NCBI GenBank assembly: GCA_036337765.1
Contig: JAYZDP010000062.1
Location: forward strand, 1-10,079
DNA length: 10,079 bases
DNA from: JAYZDP01 sp036337765
Lineage (GTDB): Bacteria > Acidobacteriota > Thermoanaerobaculia > Multivoradales > Multivoraceae
Direction: 5' to 3'
Below are positions 7,790 through 10,079 of this stretch, in pieces. The position numbers were made by a program, and so were the translations under genes. Position 1 is the first letter of the stretch, and each line of letters begins with the position of its first letter. The notes beneath the pieces were generated by a model. The model had not been told where the DNA came from. It saw only the letters and a program-made list of their open reading frames with translations, and made no database searches.

Positions 7790-9604
7790 TCATCCTGCCA
7801 CCTCGCGCTCGATCCACGACTCCACCAGATCGGCAAGGACGTCGAGCGGCACCGAACCGTTGACCAGAACGGTGTCGTGGAAGCGCCGCACGTCGAACGC
7901 TTGGCCGAGCCGCTCCTCCGCGAGGCGACGAAGGCGCAGGATCTCGAGCTGCCCCATCTTGTAAGCCAGCGCTTGTGCCGGCCAGGCGATGTAGCGGTCG
8001 GTTTCGGTGGTCACCTCGTGCAACGACAGTGCCGTGTTCGACGCCATGTAGTCGATCACCTGCTGACGTGTCCAACCTTTCGAATGCACCCCCGTGTCGA
8101 CTACCAGGCGGCAGGCGCGCCACATCTCGTAGGTCAGCCGCCCGAAGTTGCTGTACGGGTCTTGATAGAAGCCCGCTTCCAGCCCGAGCCACTCCGAGTA
8201 CAGCCCCCAGCCTTCGCCGAACGCCGACAGGTAGCTGAAGCGCCGGAACGGCGGCTGGTCGTCCTGCTCGGAAGCCAGCGCGTTCTGCAGGTGGTGTCCG
8301 GGCACCGCCTCGTGCAGCGTCAGCGCCTCGAGAGCGTAGAACGGACGGCTGTCCAGATTGTGGACGTTCACCCAGTAGATGCCCGGCTCGGTGCCACCCT
8401 CGGTAGGGGGCACGTAGCGGCCGGAGGTGTACTTGGGAGCGATGTGGTCGGGAACCGGCTCGACCGTGTAGGGCACTCGGGGAAGGGTGGCGAACAGCTT
8501 CGGCAGCCGACCGTCCATGCGTTTCGCGATGTACGACGCCTCACGCAGCAGCTCGGCTCCCGAACGCGGATAGAAGTCGGGATTGGTGCGCAGCATCGTC
8601 AGGAAATCGGTGAAGCTGCCATGGAATTCGATCCCGGCGACGACCTCGTCCATTTCGGCTCGGATCCTCGCCACCTCATCGAGGCCGATCTGGTGCACCT
8701 CGCCGGGCGAGATCTCTAGCGTGGTGAAGCTGCGTACCTTCTCCTGGTAGTACGCTAGACCGTCAGGCAGCTCGATCGCGGCGAGCGTGGCCCGCGCTCG
8801 AGGTAGATACTCCTCGACGAAGAAGTCGTGAAATGCCTGGTATGCCGGAACTACCCCCTCGAGGATCGCGCTGCGACCGGACTGCTGCAGCTGCTCGTGC
8901 TTCGCCTGAGGTATGGCGACCGGGAACGACTCGAACGGCGCCCACAGCACGCTCTCGGTGGCGTCGTCGACAAGGTGAGGCTCGATGGTCGCCTCGTAGC
9001 CCGCCAGCGACACCTGAGGCACGCTGAAGCCGCGCTCGAGGCCGGCACGCATGTTAGCGATTTGCTGCGCGAAGTAGTCGGGAGCCGCCTTCAGGCGAGC
9101 GATGTAGTTCTGGTAGTCCAGGGTGCCCAGGAACGGCATCGATCGATGCAGCTGCGCGAACCCCATGTGGAAACCCGAGTCGGCGTTGATCGGCATCTGA
9201 TGGTCACCGAACTCGAAGAAGGCGATCGCCTCTTCGATCTGGCGCCGGAAGATGCGGACGTTGATGCGGTCGCCGTCGTCCAGGTCGTCAAGGTCGATGG
9301 CGTTGAGCTCGGCGAGGAAACCGCGCCTCAGCGCCGCGTGCTCGGCCAGAGCTGCCAACGAGACGTCTGGCAGACGGTCGTTGTAGCGATGATCCCCGAC
9401 CGAGGTCGCCATCAGCGGGTTGCGCTGGAGCCGCGCGCGCCACTCACGATCGAACAGGTCCCACAGCTGTTCGTGAGCACGCGAGACCGCCGGAGTCCAG
9501 GCGTCGGGCGAAGCAGAGCAGGCCATCACGCCCTGGATCAGAAAGAGCAGAACGGGCAATAACAGGGCCTTGCGAGTCGCTGCGCCGCCCGGGACACCGA
9601 CCAT
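7790..9604 (-). CDS. DUF885-family lipoprotein, putative metallopeptidase-like
   Basis: A complete 604-residue protein. The N-terminus has a basic/hydrophobic signal (RKALLLPVLLFLIQG, residues 11-25) ending in a lipobox-like VMAC with Cys29, and Ser30 at +2, which in many Gram-negatives sends the lipoprotein to the outer membrane. Mature-region landmarks of the DUF885 family (Pfam PF05960) are present: DHRYNDRLPDVS (71-82), LTLHEAVPGHHLQ (428-440), FGEGWGLYSEWLG (462-474) and ETDRYIAWPAQALAYKMG (534-551). Inference: His431, Glu432, His437 or His438 and Glu464 resemble a zinc site with a catalytic Glu, so a peptidase role is plausible, but the family as a whole is poorly characterised and the substrate is unknown. 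The ATG start is well supported by AGGAGGT eight bases upstream. The gene stands 239 bp from hrpA and has its own likely promoter, so it is probably a single-gene unit. Confidence 0.9.
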   Translation of the reverse strand: MVGVPGGAATRKALLLPVLLFLIQGVMACSASPDAWTPAVSRAHEQLWDLFDREWRARLQRNPLMATSVGDHRYNDRLPDVSLAALAEHAALRRGFLAELNAIDLDDLDDGDRINVRIFRRQIEEAIAFFEFGDHQMPINADSGFHMGFAQLHRSMPFLGTLDYQNYIARLKAAPDYFAQQIANMRAGLERGFSVPQVSLAGYEATIEPHLVDDATESVLWAPFESFPVAIPQAKHEQLQQSGRSAILEGVVPAYQAFHDFFVEEYLPRARATLAAIELPDGLAYYQEKVRSFTTLEISPGEVHQIGLDEVARIRAEMDEVVAGIEFHGSFTDFLTMLRTNPDFYPRSGAELLREASYIAKRMDGRLPKLFATLPRVPYTVEPVPDHIAPKYTSGRYVPPTEGGTEPGIYWVNVHNLDSRPFYALEALTLHEAVPGHHLQNALASEQDDQPPFRRFSYLSAFGEGWGLYSEWLGLEAGFYQDPYSNFGRLTYEMWRACRLVVDTGVHSKGWTRQQVIDYMASNTALSLHEVTTETDRYIAWPAQALAYKMGQLEILRLRRLAEERLGQAFDVRRFHDTVLVNGSVPLDVLADLVESWIEREVAG

Positions 9605-9612
9605 GGACGGGG

Positions 9613-9619
9613 ACCTCCT
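9613..9619 (-). promoter_or_regulatory. Shine-Dalgarno of the DUF885 gene
   Basis: AGGAGGT on the minus strand, eight bases before the ATG at 9604. It is a near-perfect match to the anti-Shine-Dalgarno and fixes the start that includes the lipoprotein signal peptide. It is much stronger than anything in front of the hrpA, RND or inositol oxygenase genes. Confidence 0.8.
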
Positions 9620-9646
9620 GTAGTTTCGCCTGGAACGAACGCAGCG

Positions 9647-9674
9647 ACTCTAGCAGCCCTGACGGCTGCGACAA
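9647..9674 (-). promoter_or_regulatory. Candidate sigma70-type promoter of the DUF885 gene with a dyad in its spacer
   Basis: On the minus strand TTGTCG (9674-9669) and TAGAGT (9652-9647) are separated by 16 bases, each matching 4 of 6 consensus positions. A start of transcription near 9640 would leave a leader of about 35 nt to the ATG. The spacer coincides with a perfect inverted repeat, GCAGCC-N5-GGCTGC (9653-9669), where a repressor or a MerR-type spacer-binding activator could act. The promoter call is tentative because both boxes are imperfect. Confidence 0.35.
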
Positions 9675-9700
9675 GCTGAGGCAACTCCTTGATGTTTGCG

Positions 9701-9717
9701 GCTGACGGCCCGTCAGC
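9701..9717. repeat. 17-bp near-perfect palindrome between the DUF885 gene and the oxidoreductase remnant
   Basis: GCTGACGG-C-CCGTCAGC has 8-bp arms around a single central base. It overlaps the stop codon of the oxidoreductase remnant (9715-9713) and lies upstream of the DUF885 gene. No T-run follows on either strand, so a terminator is unlikely; an operator-like site is the better guess. Its left half, CTGACGGC (9702-9709), recurs at 9659-9666 inside the promoter dyad, 43 bp away. Confidence 0.45.
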
Positions 9718-9910
9718 ACTCGGCCGAGGATTCGACGAAATCGCCCTCTTCGTACCCCGGTGCGCGGCTCTCGGGCACCTGAGAGACGGTCCGGCCGTGG
9801 CACACGTCGCCCGGAGCCTCGAGGCCGTCCCGGCGCCGTCCCCACTGGTACGGATCGAGCGAGAGGTAGATCGTGCGGGCGAGCGTCCAGACTCCGTTCG
9901 TTACGGGCAT
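9713..9910 (-). pseudogene. Remnant of a CurA/PTGR-type NADP-dependent oxidoreductase (MDR family)
   Basis: A 65-codon frame from ATG (9910-9908) to TGA (9715-9713). Residues 3-11 (VTNGVWTLA) resemble the extreme N-terminus of CurA-like medium-chain reductases (NRRWVLA in E. coli CurA). The next residues, RTIYLSLDPYQWGRRR, match the segment that normally lies about 30 residues further on (RTVYLSLDPYMRGRM). HGRTVSQVPESRAPGYEEGDFV then follows the family (GGTVSRVVESNHPDYQPGDWV). After GDFV the similarity stops and ESSAEC ends the frame. The normal protein is about 335-345 residues, so this copy has lost an internal N-terminal block and the whole NADPH-binding and C-terminal part. It cannot be an active reductase. 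On the minus strand AAGGAGGAGG sits about 12 nt before the ATG, so the old translation signal survives. Inference: deletion relic, or less likely an assembly error. Confidence 0.7.
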
Positions 9911-9952
9911 GAAGTGGATTATCCTCCTCCTTCAACCCAGAGAACCGCAGAC

Positions 9953-9958
9953 GGAGGA
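9953..9958 (+). promoter_or_regulatory. Shine-Dalgarno of the VOC-family gene
   Basis: GGAGGA on the plus strand, ending seven bases before the ATG at 9966, supports that start. Only 55 bp separate this start from that of the divergent oxidoreductase remnant, so the promoter must lie within the short gap or inside the remnant. I could not pick a convincing -35/-10 pair. Confidence 0.7.
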
Positions 9959-9965
9959 AGAACGA

Positions 9966-10079
9966 ATGATCGGATACGTGACTATCGGTACGAACGACAT
10001 GGATCGCGCCGTTGCCTTCTACGACGCTCTGCTCGGCGAGGTCGGTGGCAAGCAGCTCTTCGGCATGGACCGGATCAAG
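9966..10079 (+). CDS. VOC/glyoxalase-fold protein, N-terminal part (runs off right edge)
   Basis: The frame starts at ATG 9966 with a good Shine-Dalgarno and is open for 38 codons to the window end. It reads MIGYVTIGTNDMDRAVAFYDALLGEVG, the typical opening of vicinal-oxygen-chelate family proteins: a first beta strand (GYVTIGT), then a helix with the AVAFYDALLG signature. Known: this superfamily holds glyoxalase I, extradiol dioxygenases, fosfomycin and bleomycin resistance proteins and many small uncharacterised proteins of about 120-130 residues. The N-terminus alone does not tell which, and most metal-binding residues lie outside the window. It is the only plus-strand gene here and is divergent from the broken oxidoreductase. 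Confidence 0.85.
   Translation, partial: MIGYVTIGTNDMDRAVAFYDALLGEVGGKQLFGMDRIK

Noticed and set aside
8828..9562. Long plus-strand frame of 244 codons opposite the DUF885 gene (another lies at 7769-8719)
   Set aside because: Antisense shadows of a gene with clear family motifs, a signal peptide and a strong ribosome binding site. The shadow proteins show no recognisable domain.

Overview
The window is GC-rich and densely coding, with almost everything on the minus strand. The gene content points to a Gram-negative, high-GC bacterium: an RND inner-membrane exporter, a lipoprotein with an outer-membrane-type +2 residue, a long-form HrpA helicase and a bacterial myo-inositol oxygenase. Such a set is found in Proteobacteria, Acidobacteriota and similar phyla. 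I cannot fix the phylum from the sequence alone. There is no rRNA, tRNA, CRISPR array, insertion sequence or phage gene that I can recognise.

Layout from left to right. 1-222 (minus) is the N-terminal part of a myo-inositol oxygenase gene that runs off the left edge. 223-606 is a non-coding stretch with an AT-rich patch and a few small hairpins. 607-3735 (minus) is a complete RND efflux permease. It starts with GTG only 5 nt after the stop of the hrpA gene at 3741-7550 (minus), so the two almost certainly share a transcript. 7551-7789 is an intergenic gap. 7790-9604 (minus) is a DUF885-family lipoprotein with a putative metal-binding HEAVPGHH motif, a strong Shine-Dalgarno and a plausible promoter that contains a dyad. 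9713-9910 (minus) is a broken 65-codon remnant of a CurA/PTGR-type NADP-dependent oxidoreductase. 9966-10079 (plus) is the start of a VOC/glyoxalase-fold protein that runs off the right edge.

How the genes fit together: the only firm grouping is hrpA with the RND gene. It is an odd pair, a cytoplasmic RNA helicase and a drug or lipid exporter, and the exporter has no membrane-fusion-protein partner gene next to it. The DUF885 gene looks like its own unit. The oxidoreductase remnant and the VOC gene are divergent across 55 bp. I found no convincing new multi-gene system. The points most worth a second look are the hrpA-RND tandem, the changed proton-relay residues in the permease, the in-frame-deleted oxidoreductase remnant, and the paired dyads upstream of the DUF885 gene.
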